The translations under genes and the position numbers were made by a program. A DNA stretch of 13,056 nt from contig JAJRTI010000493.1 in the NCBI GenBank assembly GCA_024278415.1, forward strand, positions 1-13,056. Direction: 5' to 3'. Every line of letters begins with the position of its first letter. Positions within the stretch are counted from its first letter, which is position 1. Origin of the DNA: Planctomycetota bacterium. GTDB taxonomy: Bacteria; Planctomycetota; Brocadiia; JAJRTI01. Shown piece by piece: positions 1 to 8,174 of the stretch. The notes under the pieces were generated by a model. That model did no database searches. It was not told the DNA's origin and saw only the letters and a program-made list of their open reading frames with translations.

Positions 1-81
1 CTTCGAACCGCTATTATACGAATGCGGCGCTTGCTTGCACCAGACTGAGCCCGGCAAACAGGCCGAGAGGGCGCGCGCCAG

Positions 82-143
82 ATCCAAAGCGCCGTCAAGC
101 CGGCGCACTCCAGATCCAAAGCGCCGTCAAGCCGGCGCAAAGG
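82..143 (+). repeat. Two tandem copies of a GC-rich palindromic repeat
   Basis: A 30-base block is repeated exactly with a 32-base period (78-107 and 110-139). Each copy begins ATCCAAAGCGCCG and folds as a hairpin: stem GCGCCG/CGGCGC (89-94 with 101-106 in copy 1) and loop TCAAGC. Copy 1 ends GGCGCACTCC. Copy 2 loses that right end and passes instead into AAAGG and the TTGACA hexamer. Related copies with the same left end (TCCAAAGCG) and right end (GCACTCCAAA) but different cores lie at 12906-12950 and 12992-13047, so this is a dispersed family rather than a local duplication. No protein is encoded. Confidence 0.85.
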
Positions 144-144
144 C

Positions 145-173
145 TTGACAGCCTCGCGGCGCGGCTCTACCTT
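145..173 (+). promoter_or_regulatory. Sigma70-like promoter of the FAD-linked oxidase gene
   Basis: A perfect -35 hexamer TTGACA (145-150) is followed by a 17-base spacer and a -10-like TACCTT (168-173). The -10 keeps the conserved first T, second A and last T. Transcription would begin near 180, only a few bases before the ATG at 184, so the mRNA would be almost leaderless. This fits the lack of a Shine-Dalgarno sequence there. The -35 begins directly after the last repeat copy. It is a sequence match only. Confidence 0.5.
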
Positions 174-183
174 AGTCCGCAAC

Positions 184-1551
184 ATGGACACTCGCACACT
201 CGATGACCTCAGAGCGATCGTCGCCGCGCCGCACGTGCTAACCGACGCGGAGGATTTGATCTGCTATTCCTACGACGGCACCAAGCAGCAGTGCCTGCCC
301 GATGCCGTGGTCAGGCCCGGCGACGGCGACGAGGTGGCGCAACTGCTGACGCTCGCCAACGAACGAGGCACGCCTGTATACGCGCGGGGCGCCGGGACGG
401 GGCTGTCCGGTGGAGCAGTGCCGGTGCATGGCGGCATCGTGCTCGATACGGTGCGGCTCAATCAAGTGCTCGAGGTCGACGAGAAGAACCTCATTGCAGT
501 CGTCCAGCCGGGCGTGGTCACCGGGCAATTCCAGAAGCAAATCGAGGCGCTCGGCCTGTTCTACCCGCCCGACCCGGCGAGTGCGGATTCGTCCACCATT
601 GGCGGGAACGTGGCCGAGAACGCCGGCGGCCTGCGGGGGCTCAAGTATGGCGTGACCAAGCACTACGTGCTCGGCCTCCAGATTGCTTTGGCCGATGGCT
701 CGCTTATCCGCACTGGTGCGCGCACGTACAAGTCGGTGACAGGCTACGATCTGACGCAGTTCTTCGTCGGCTCTGAAGGCACCTTGGGCATCTTCACGGA
801 GATCACGCTCAAGCTGCTGCCGCTGCCTGAGGAGATCGCGACGCTCATTGCATTCTTCGATCGCGCGTCCGATGCCGCGGACGCGTCCTCGGCGATCGTC
901 GCGGCGCGTATCCTCCCACGCGCACTGGAGTTCATGGATGCGGCATGTATCGGCTGTGTGCGGCAGTATCAGGACACGGGCGTGCCGGAGGAAGCGAAGG
1001 CCTTGCTGCTCGTCGAAGTGGATGGCCCAGCGGGCTCGACGCAGCGCGACCTGGACAAGATCGATGCTGTTGTGAAGCAGCACGCCGCGTTCGAAACGCG
1101 CATGGCCTACGACGCCGCGGATCGCGAGCAGCTCTGGCTCACGCGGCGCTCCGTCTCGCACGCGCTCTTTCGCGTCGCACCAGTCAAGTTCAACGAAGAC
1201 GTGTGCGTGCCGCGCAGCCGCGTCACCGAGTTGCTCGACTGGGTGCGTGCTCAGGAGCAACCTGTGCCTGTGATGTGCTTTGGCCACATTGGCGACGGCA
1301 ACATCCATGTCAATATTATGTTCGAGGAAGACGAGCGCTCGCAGGCCGATGCTTTCGCGGCGCGGCTCATGGAGTATATCGTCACCATCGACGGCACACT
1401 CTCCGGGGAACATGGCATCGGCAACATCAAGTCGAAGTTCTTGGGACTCGAAGTGGGCCAGCGTGAGCAAGAACTCATGATGTCGCTCAAGCGTGCGCTT
1501 GACCCCAACGGCATCCTCAACCCCGGGAAGATCTTTCGGTCGTCGCCTTAA
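184..1551 (+). CDS. glcD: FAD-linked oxidase, glycolate/D-lactate oxidase subunit GlcD type
   Basis: Flavoprotein of the FAD-linked oxidase C family, 455 aa. It probably oxidises a 2-hydroxyacid such as glycolate or D-lactate to the 2-oxoacid. The FAD-binding PCMH domain covers about residues 35-215: RGAGTGLSGG at 68-77, the run YPPDPASADSSTIGGN at 127-142 and VGSEGTLGIFTE at 195-206. The C-terminal domain carries GHIGDGNIH (367-375) and GEHGIG (408-413), the His/Glu-rich metal- and substrate-site motifs of this family, and ends LDPNGILNPGKIF. Length is normal. The ATG at 184 is preferred because the in-frame TTG at 145 is part of the promoter -35 and the extra residues are not conserved-looking. 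No GlcE or GlcF partner is adjacent, so it may be a stand-alone D-lactate dehydrogenase-like enzyme. The exact substrate cannot be told from sequence. Confidence 0.9.
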   Translation: MDTRTLDDLRAIVAAPHVLTDAEDLICYSYDGTKQQCLPDAVVRPGDGDEVAQLLTLANERGTPVYARGAGTGLSGGAVPVHGGIVLDTVRLNQVLEVDEKNLIAVVQPGVVTGQFQKQIEALGLFYPPDPASADSSTIGGNVAENAGGLRGLKYGVTKHYVLGLQIALADGSLIRTGARTYKSVTGYDLTQFFVGSEGTLGIFTEITLKLLPLPEEIATLIAFFDRASDAADASSAIVAARILPRALEFMDAACIGCVRQYQDTGVPEEAKALLLVEVDGPAGSTQRDLDKIDAVVKQHAAFETRMAYDAADREQLWLTRRSVSHALFRVAPVKFNEDVCVPRSRVTELLDWVRAQEQPVPVMCFGHIGDGNIHVNIMFEEDERSQADAFAARLMEYIVTIDGTLSGEHGIGNIKSKFLGLEVGQREQELMMSLKRALDPNGILNPGKIFRSSP

Positions 1552-1580
1552 TCGCGGTGCGCGGCCGCAACCAAAGGTAG

Positions 1581-1600
1581 CTGCAGCCGCCAGGCTGCGG
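1581..1600. repeat. Short hairpin between the oxidase and phosphoesterase genes
   Basis: The arms GCAGCC (1583-1588) and GGCTGC (1593-1598) flank a 4-base loop GCCA. The stem can grow to 8 bp with one G-T pair (1581-1600). It lies 29 bases after the oxidase stop in the 122-base gap before the next gene. No T-run follows, so an intrinsic terminator is not supported. It may be another dispersed hairpin or an mRNA stability element. Confidence 0.4.
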
Positions 1601-1673
1601 GACGAACACGAGACGACTTCCAATTCGGCGCATTTCGTATGCTGGCGCATGCGGCGACCCCTTGACCGGTCCC

Positions 1674-2708
1674 ATGGCTGACGACGCCAAGACAAACGAG
1701 AAGATCGACAAGCTTGCGGAGGTGTTGGCTGGCCACCAACGGCTCTGGGTGTTTGTGCAGACCCCGCCCGACCCGGATGCGTTGGCCTCGGCAGCAGCCT
1801 TGTTGCTCGTGGCGGACTCGCTCGCTGGGCTCAAAGGCCGGATTGTGTATGCCGGCGTGCTGGGCCGCGTGGAGAACCGCGCGGTTGTTCGGCACCTCAA
1901 GCTCGAACTCGTCCGCGCACGTTCTGTGCACATCAAAGACGGCGACGCAGTTGCGTTAGTCGACTCCCAGCCTCGCGCCGGCAACAACCCCCTGTCCGAC
2001 GCTTGTTCGCCGGACATCGTGATCGACCACCACCCCATCCGCCAGGACAGCCGGCGATCCGCATTCACGGACGTGCGTAGCGCGTACGGCGCGACGTCGA
2101 CGATCCTGACCGAGTACTTGCAGGCGCGGTCTATCGAGCCCAGCGCGCGCCTGGCAACCGCGCTGCTCTACGGCATACGCTCCGACACGGACGACCTGGG
2201 CCGCGAGGCGTGCAAGGCGGACATCGACGCCACGATGTATCTGTATCCGCTCGCGGACAAGCGTCTGCTTGCCCGCATCGAGCGTGAGCGCGTGCCGATC
2301 AAGTATTTCCATACGCTCTCGGAGGCTCTGCGCCGCGCGGTCGTCTACGGCCCCGTGGTCATCTCCCAGCTCCGGCGGCTGGACAACCCGGATGCGGCCG
2401 CGGAGATGGCCGACCTGCTCATGCGCCTGGAGGGTGTGCACGCGGCGTTCTGCTACGGCGTGTTCGACGATGCCATCGTGCTGTCGCTTCGCTACTTCAG
2501 GGACGATGCGCATGCCGGGGATTTGATGCAAGACATTGTCAAAGGGATCGGCCGAGGCGGCGGCCACGGCGTTGCCGCGGGCGGGCAAGTGCCGTGCGCG
2601 AAGGGGGATCGGGAGGAGGAAAGGCGGCTCGCCCGGCTCATTCGGCGCCGGGCCTACCGCGCGCTTCGCGTGGACACGTCCGAAAGGATCAAGCTTGTGC
2701 CCAGGTAG
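1674..2708 (+). CDS. DHH/DHHA1 family phosphoesterase (NrnA/RecJ-like)
   Basis: Cytoplasmic metal-dependent phosphoesterase, 344 aa. Relatives degrade nano-RNA, pAp or cyclic dinucleotides, or act as single-strand exonucleases. Visible motifs: PPDPDALASA at 31-40 (motif I Asp33 and Asp35), VDS at 96-98 (Asp97), the signature DHH at 118-120, SDTDD at 170-174 (motif IV), and the DHHA1 substrate-binding loop GRGGGHGVAAGG at 293-304. The length suits a two-domain NrnA-type protein rather than the longer RecJ. The motif I histidine that normally precedes the Asp pair is Gln29 here, which would remove one metal ligand. ATG at 1674 is chosen over an in-frame TTG at 1662; neither has a clear ribosome site. 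It follows the oxidase gene by 122 bases and ends 4 bases from the converging protease gene. The exact substrate is unknown. Confidence 0.85.
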   Translation: MADDAKTNEKIDKLAEVLAGHQRLWVFVQTPPDPDALASAAALLLVADSLAGLKGRIVYAGVLGRVENRAVVRHLKLELVRARSVHIKDGDAVALVDSQPRAGNNPLSDACSPDIVIDHHPIRQDSRRSAFTDVRSAYGATSTILTEYLQARSIEPSARLATALLYGIRSDTDDLGREACKADIDATMYLYPLADKRLLARIERERVPIKYFHTLSEALRRAVVYGPVVISQLRRLDNPDAAAEMADLLMRLEGVHAAFCYGVFDDAIVLSLRYFRDDAHAGDLMQDIVKGIGRGGGHGVAAGGQVPCAKGDREEERRLARLIRRRAYRALRVDTSERIKLVPR

Positions 2709-2712
2709 CCGT

Positions 2713-3729
2713 TCACCCGTCCCGCTCGCCCTCGCCGGCCGGCAGCAGCCACACGAGCAGCGCCCACAGGCCAAGCAGGAACGCCCACCCAAGCACGCCT
2801 GTCACCACCTTGCTGTCTCCGTAGAGCCATCGAAGATCGCTACCCGCTCTGGCAACAAGGAGGCCCTTGGTCTTGAGCACGAAGACCCAACCCGCGTGCA
2901 GCCCTATGGAGACCCAGAGCCGGCCGGTGCGAAGGACCGCGACGCCAAGCACAACGCCCACCAAGAACAAGCCCACCGTCCCCGGCAGGATGGACTCGTT
3001 CCAACGGCTCGGATCCGCGAGCACCATCGGCTCCCGAGCGATCGGGGCAAAGCACGCGGCGAGCGTCTTCAGGCCAATCCACGGATCAAAACCGACCGGC
3101 ACATATACCTTGGCGCGGAAAAAGTGCAGAAGCGAGTAAAGCGCGCTGCTCCAGACCAACCCCTGCCGCGCACCCAGCCCGGCCGCGATGCTGCGAAGGA
3201 CAAAGCCGCGGAAAAGCACTTCTTCCAGTAGCCCGACCGCACACGCTGTGGCAAGCGCTTTCAGTAGCACCCGGGCGAGCGGACTGTCTTCCGTCCCCTG
3301 ACCCCAAGCTCCTAGCCCGACGAGCAACACCAGAAACAGCGCAAGGGATCCGATGCCGAGCCCCGCGCCCAAACCCAGTTCCCTTCCCCACCCCTTGCCG
3401 AGCCGCAAGCCGGACTTGGCAATGCTGCCAATCGCCAGGGGCTTGCGGAACGCCATCAGCAGCACGAGCACCGTCACCATCAGAAAGCGACGCAGCACCC
3501 GGCCCATCGCGTAAGTGGGCGGCCCGCCATCTGACCGCACCTTGAACTTCAGCATTCGGTCCATGGCGTGCGAATGCGTCAGCGCGTAGTCCGTGGCGAT
3601 CTTCACCACCGGCAGAAGCACGACGGCCCCAGCGACCGTGCCGACCAAGATAAGCAAGAGAAGCACGTGGCTCGGCAGAGCGGGCCGGCCAGAGCATGCA
3701 GCGGTATTGGATTCTGGTTGCGCATTCAT
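2713..3729 (-). CDS. CPBP family intramembrane glutamic endopeptidase (Abi/Rce1-like)
   Basis: Multi-pass membrane protein, 338 aa, related to eukaryotic CAAX prenyl protease Rce1 and bacterial Abi proteins. The diagnostic motifs are present: EEVLFRG at 169-175 (catalytic Glu pair and Arg174), a second motif with His202 in YSLLHFF, and a third with His278 in IGLHAGW. Hydrophobic segments occur near 22-42, 82-100, 119-141, 157-170, 190-204, 250-266 and 312-330. The first segment (LLLLILVGTVAGAVVLL) suggests an N-terminal membrane anchor. The reading frame stays open for 82 more codons upstream, but that stretch is not hydrophobic, crosses a candidate promoter and has no ribosome site, so ATG at 3729 was chosen. 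The bacterial targets of this family are mostly unknown; roles include bacteriocin self-immunity and peptide processing. Nothing nearby points to a substrate. Confidence 0.87.
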   Translation of the reverse strand: MNAQPESNTAACSGRPALPSHVLLLLILVGTVAGAVVLLPVVKIATDYALTHSHAMDRMLKFKVRSDGGPPTYAMGRVLRRFLMVTVLVLLMAFRKPLAIGSIAKSGLRLGKGWGRELGLGAGLGIGSLALFLVLLVGLGAWGQGTEDSPLARVLLKALATACAVGLLEEVLFRGFVLRSIAAGLGARQGLVWSSALYSLLHFFRAKVYVPVGFDPWIGLKTLAACFAPIAREPMVLADPSRWNESILPGTVGLFLVGVVLGVAVLRTGRLWVSIGLHAGWVFVLKTKGLLVARAGSDLRWLYGDSKVVTGVLGWAFLLGLWALLVWLLPAGEGERDG

Positions 3730-3743
3730 GAATCGCCCGCCGA

Positions 3744-3773
3744 AAAATAGCACAGTGCCGCTAACGGGGTCAA
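3744..3773 (-). promoter_or_regulatory. Sigma70-like promoter of the CPBP protease gene
   Basis: On the minus strand TTGACC (3768-3773) is followed by an 18-base spacer and TATTTT (3744-3749). The expected start of transcription is about 8 bases before the ATG at 3729, giving a nearly leaderless mRNA. No Shine-Dalgarno sequence is present, which agrees. It is a sequence match only. Confidence 0.4.
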
Positions 3774-3986
3774 GCAGATTGGCCTTCGGAGGCTGCTGCT
3801 GATTCGCTCGAATCGACTGCGCAGTGGCCTCCCGAACTCCGGCCACCTCGTGTCCGTGAAACAATGGGCTGATGCCGGATAGGCGCGCCCGATTCCACAG
3901 CTCGGCCTCTGGCCACGACCCAATGGGCAGATGGGTCCCACGGATGGCAGGGCGTGCCCACGGGTGCAGAGGCACACATTAGCGGG

Positions 3987-4064
3987 ATACCACAGGCTTG
4001 CCCTGTGGAGTCTCACGCTTCCGGTGCAGAAAGCCTAACGATCCACTGCGCAAGGCAGTGGCAT
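3987..4064 (+). repeat. REP/BIME-like two-hairpin element, copy A
   Basis: Two hairpins are joined by a 34-base linker. Hairpin 1 (3990-4008) has stem CCACAGG/CCTGTGG and loop CTTGC. Hairpin 2 (4043-4061) has stem CCACTGC/GCAGTGG and loop GCAAG, the reverse complement of the first loop. The two units are therefore inverted copies of one motif, CCAC-nnn-CTTGC-nnn-GTGG preceded by ATR, as in BIMEs built from paired REP sequences. The element matches 5565-5642 at 70 of 78 positions and is in the same orientation. Confidence 0.8.
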
Positions 4065-4411
4065 GGGAGGCCGGGGCTATCAACGCCGCACAGTAGTGCA
4101 AAAGCCTGCTCCCACCCGACGCGAGGTCGGTGGGGGCCAGCGAGGTGAGACCACTCTGGGCACTCGGCTGAAATGTTACGAAGCTTCTCTCATACAACTG
4201 ACGCAGCCGACCTGTGAAGAATGCAAAGAAACGTGAACATCTTCGACGTTAGTGCCTTCGCGGTCAGCAACCGCGATGGAAAACAAGAAGTTGCTCACGT
4301 GGAGCGGACGGAGCCCGCCTTGTTACAGAGCGTGCACGCCATGGCGCGAACCACCCTGTTCTGCTGTCTTGCTTGGGCTGGACGCCTAGCCCGCATTGAA
4401 GCGTGGAGGTT

Positions 4412-5434
4412 TCAATAAGGCCTGGCCGCCAGGGCTTCGAGCAAGTTCCCTTCGGGCTGAAAGGGAAGCGTGATCGGTACGCCTTGGATCGCACTGGCGT
4501 AAAGGCCCAGGACCGTGTTGGTTTCGGCCAGCGAGTTGTCGAGGCAGTTGGGGTGGACCTTGGCGTCGTCTTCGATCCAGTCAAACATGGCGTCCGTCAT
4601 GGCCGCCTGCCCGAGCGGGTCTTCGTCGGAGTAGAGCTTCTCACCTCGCTCGTAAGCGCCGCCGATGGTTTTGCGCTCCCACGAGTCCATTTGCCAATGG
4701 ACGAAGCCTTCGGTGCCGTAGACTGCGATGCGTTTGTGCCGGCTCTCGCGTTCGTCGTCGCTGGTGCGTTGTGCGTTCAGGCCGCAGGCGAGGAGCGCGC
4801 GCACGCCGTTGGGGAAGTTGATCTGCGCGACCGACATGTCCGGCGCGGGGTGGTGCGAGCCGTATTGGCTCTTGCCGCAGACGTTGCCGAAGACGAGGTC
4901 CGGACGCACGCCGGCGTTGAAGTGGAACACGAGGTTGAGGATGTGCGTGCCTTGGCCCGCGAGGTTGAGGCGGGAGCTGGCGTCGATGAACTTGACCTGC
5001 CCGATCTTGCCCTCTTGCACGTCGCGCAGCAGATCGAGAAGCTTAGGGTGGAATCGGAGCTGATGGTTCACCGCGGTTTTTGTCTTCGTCTTCTTGCCCA
5101 ACTCGACGATCGCGTTGAAGTCGCCCGCGTCGAGTGCGAGTGGCTTTTCGATGAGCACGGCCGGCACGTTGTGCTCATGCGCGGCCGTGAGAAGTTTGAC
5201 GCGCAGGTGATTGTTGGGGCGCGTGACGATGTGCAGGAGGTCCGGCTTTTCGGTTTCCAGCATCTCGTGCAGATCAGTATACGCGCGAGGGATGTCGTGC
5301 TTTTCCACAAAGGGGCGGAGGCGCGATTCGTCCATGTCGCAGACGGCTTCCAGCTTCGACTTGGTCACGTGCTCGTAGGCGACCGCGTGGCCTCGGGCTC
5401 TTCCTCCACATCCGAGCATACAGCTCGTGTACAT
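4412..5434 (-). CDS. Gfo/Idh/MocA family NAD(P)-dependent oxidoreductase
   Basis: Sugar or polyol dehydrogenase of the glucose-fructose oxidoreductase/inositol 2-dehydrogenase/MocA superfamily, 340 aa. The N-terminal Rossmann fold begins with the nucleotide loop GCGGRARGH (8-16). CDMDE (32-36) follows at the end of beta-2, then the family hallmark IEKPLALDA (95-103) with Lys97 and NHQLRFHP (123-130). The C-terminal sheet domain has QGTHILNL (161-168), where His164 is in the usual catalytic His position. No Tat signal or lipobox is seen, so a cytoplasmic enzyme is likely. The ATG at 5434 has a good ribosome site, AAGGAG, 7 bases upstream. The gene stands alone, with no transporter, regulator or sugar gene next to it. 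It is bracketed by REP/BIME-like repeats in the same orientation. The substrate cannot be assigned. Confidence 0.9.
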   Translation of the reverse strand: MYTSCMLGCGGRARGHAVAYEHVTKSKLEAVCDMDESRLRPFVEKHDIPRAYTDLHEMLETEKPDLLHIVTRPNNHLRVKLLTAAHEHNVPAVLIEKPLALDAGDFNAIVELGKKTKTKTAVNHQLRFHPKLLDLLRDVQEGKIGQVKFIDASSRLNLAGQGTHILNLVFHFNAGVRPDLVFGNVCGKSQYGSHHPAPDMSVAQINFPNGVRALLACGLNAQRTSDDERESRHKRIAVYGTEGFVHWQMDSWERKTIGGAYERGEKLYSDEDPLGQAAMTDAMFDWIEDDAKVHPNCLDNSLAETNTVLGLYASAIQGVPITLPFQPEGNLLEALAARPY

Positions 5435-5441
5435 TGTGGCG

Positions 5442-5464
5442 CTCCTTGTTGCGCAGGGGGGGGG
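5442..5464 (-). promoter_or_regulatory. Leader of the Gfo/Idh/MocA gene: ribosome site and C9 tract
   Basis: The coding strand carries AAGGAG (5442-5447) 7 bases before the ATG, and a run of nine C (5456-5464) 21 bases before it. An identical C9 run at the identical distance precedes dapB. Homopolymers of this length are prone to slippage and could alter promoter spacing or leader structure. No -10/-35 pair was clear. Confidence 0.5.
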
Positions 5465-5497
5465 TGGCACTGCTCTTTACCCCCATCTCCGGGACGG

Positions 5498-5569
5498 ATA
5501 CCACAGGCTTGCCCTGTGGTGATTCATGCTGGCAATCTACAAGAGCGGCATACCCGCAGGGGATATGCC
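5498..5569 (+). repeat. Solitary REP-like hairpin plus a related hairpin
   Basis: The unit at 5498-5519 (ATA, stem CCACAGG/CCTGTGG, loop CTTGC) is identical to the first hairpin of copy A. It lacks the conserved linker and partner and so is a single REP unit. A second palindrome follows (5547-5569): GGCATA-CCC pairs with GGG and, after a 2-base bulge, TATGCC. It overlaps the start of copy B. Confidence 0.7.
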
Positions 5570-5642
5570 ACGGGCTTGGCCCGTGGAGTCTCACCCTTCC
5601 GGAGCAAAAAGCCTAACGATCCACTGCGCATGGCAGTGGCAT
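5565..5642 (+). repeat. REP/BIME-like two-hairpin element, copy B
   Basis: Hairpin 1 (5568-5586) has stem CCACGGG/CCCGTGG and loop CTTGG. Hairpin 2 (5621-5639) has stem CCACTGC/GCAGTGG and loop GCATG. The linker is 34 bases, 31 of them identical to copy A. Compared with copy A, one stem pair changes from A-T to G-C on both sides, which preserves pairing and argues that the structure is maintained. The other differences are in loops, linker and the outer flank. Confidence 0.8.
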
Positions 5643-5862
5643 CTCTGGCCAAGTTGTGGGTAAAGAGCAGGGGGATGACAAGGGGGAGTCGAAGGCCAAG
5701 ATGATACAGATTGCGGCAGTGGGCGCAAACAACAGAGGCGGGTGGGGCGTTCGCGAGACTTGCGCACGCGGGGACGGGTCTCATGTGCGCGGGAATCGCG
5801 CTCAGGCTCGGCAAGGCTGCGCACGGCTGGTTGATTGGGAATCCTCTTGCGCCCTGCAACGC
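5643..5862. other. Gap between repeat copy B and the dnaK terminator
   Basis: About 220 bases hold no recognisable gene, tRNA or promoter. The GC-rich open frames crossing it on either strand have no family character. It may be the remnant of a lost gene or simply spacer. Confidence 0.4.
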
Positions 5863-5904
5863 CAAGAAAAAGGGCGCGGCCAGCATTGCGCAGGCCGCGC
5901 CCTT
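5863..5904 (-). terminator. Intrinsic terminator of dnaK
   Basis: On the minus strand a perfect 12-bp GC-rich stem (AAGGGCGCGGCC with GGCCGCGCCCTT, 5893-5904 and 5870-5881) encloses an 11-base loop and runs into a T-rich tail (TTTTTCTT including the stem end). It sits about 72 bases after the dnaK stop. A second, smaller inverted repeat (GACGTTCGC/GCGAACGTC, 5934-5957) lies between the stop and the terminator. Confidence 0.88.
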
Positions 5905-5976
5905 GGAGAGTCGGCAGTGTCTGGCGACGATGCGACGTTCGCCGCAGGGCGAACGTCCGGTCCGCGTCGCCGGCGG

Positions 5977-8118
<2,142 letters not shown>

Positions 8119-8148
8119 TCAAGTGGGGGCCCTATCCTGCATGCCACG

Positions 8149-8163
8149 CTGCCATATTGGCAG
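8149..8163 (-). repeat. Hairpin just after the dapB stop
   Basis: CTGCCA/TGGCAG with a 3-base loop lies 11 bases downstream of the dapB stop, and imperfect pairing continues outward to CATG on both sides (8140-8170). No T-run follows, so a classical terminator is doubtful. It may still mark the end of the dapB transcript. Confidence 0.4.
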
Positions 8164-8174
8164 TGCCATGACTG

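Larger units (their letters stand above)
3730..4411. other. Gene-free stretch with hairpin repeats
   Basis: About 680 bases lie between the protease start and the end of the Gfo/Idh/MocA gene. No frame here has recognisable protein content. It holds the candidate protease promoter, a two-hairpin REP/BIME-like repeat (3987-4064), and two further hairpins. One is GCAC-AGTA-GTGC (4088-4099). The other has arms CCCACCCGAC and GTCGGTGGG with one bulged C (4111-4134). The 4135-4411 part shows nothing I can name. Short open frames across the repeats are best read as artefacts. Confidence 0.6.

Noticed and set aside
238..1695. A 485-codon open frame on the minus strand opposite the FAD-linked oxidase gene
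   Set aside because: The product is rich in Arg, His and Leu with no motif, while the plus-strand product is a full family member.
1662..2708. TTG start at 1662 for the DHH phosphoesterase
   Set aside because: ATG at 1674 is only four codons downstream, is the commoner start codon and loses no conserved residue.
2713..3729. CPBP protease as part of an abortive-infection or bacteriocin system
   Set aside because: The family name Abi invites this, but no toxin, precursor peptide, transporter or defence gene is nearby.
3979..4197. A small minus-strand protein across REP/BIME copy A
   Set aside because: The frame consists largely of the translated repeat and its flank. A similar peptide is encoded by copy B in the same relation to the repeat, as expected for a repeat artefact.
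4221..4418. A 65-codon plus-strand open frame in the gap before the Gfo/Idh/MocA gene end
   Set aside because: It has no domain, only a poor ribosome site, and its end overlaps the converging gene. It cannot be supported as a gene.
3987..5642. CRISPR array from the repeated hairpins
   Set aside because: Only two full copies exist 1.5 kb apart with a gene between them. There are no regular spacers and no cas genes.
4403..5704. A 433-codon plus-strand open frame opposite the Gfo/Idh/MocA gene
   Set aside because: It runs through both the antisense of a clear gene and the REP-like repeats, and has no recognisable protein features.
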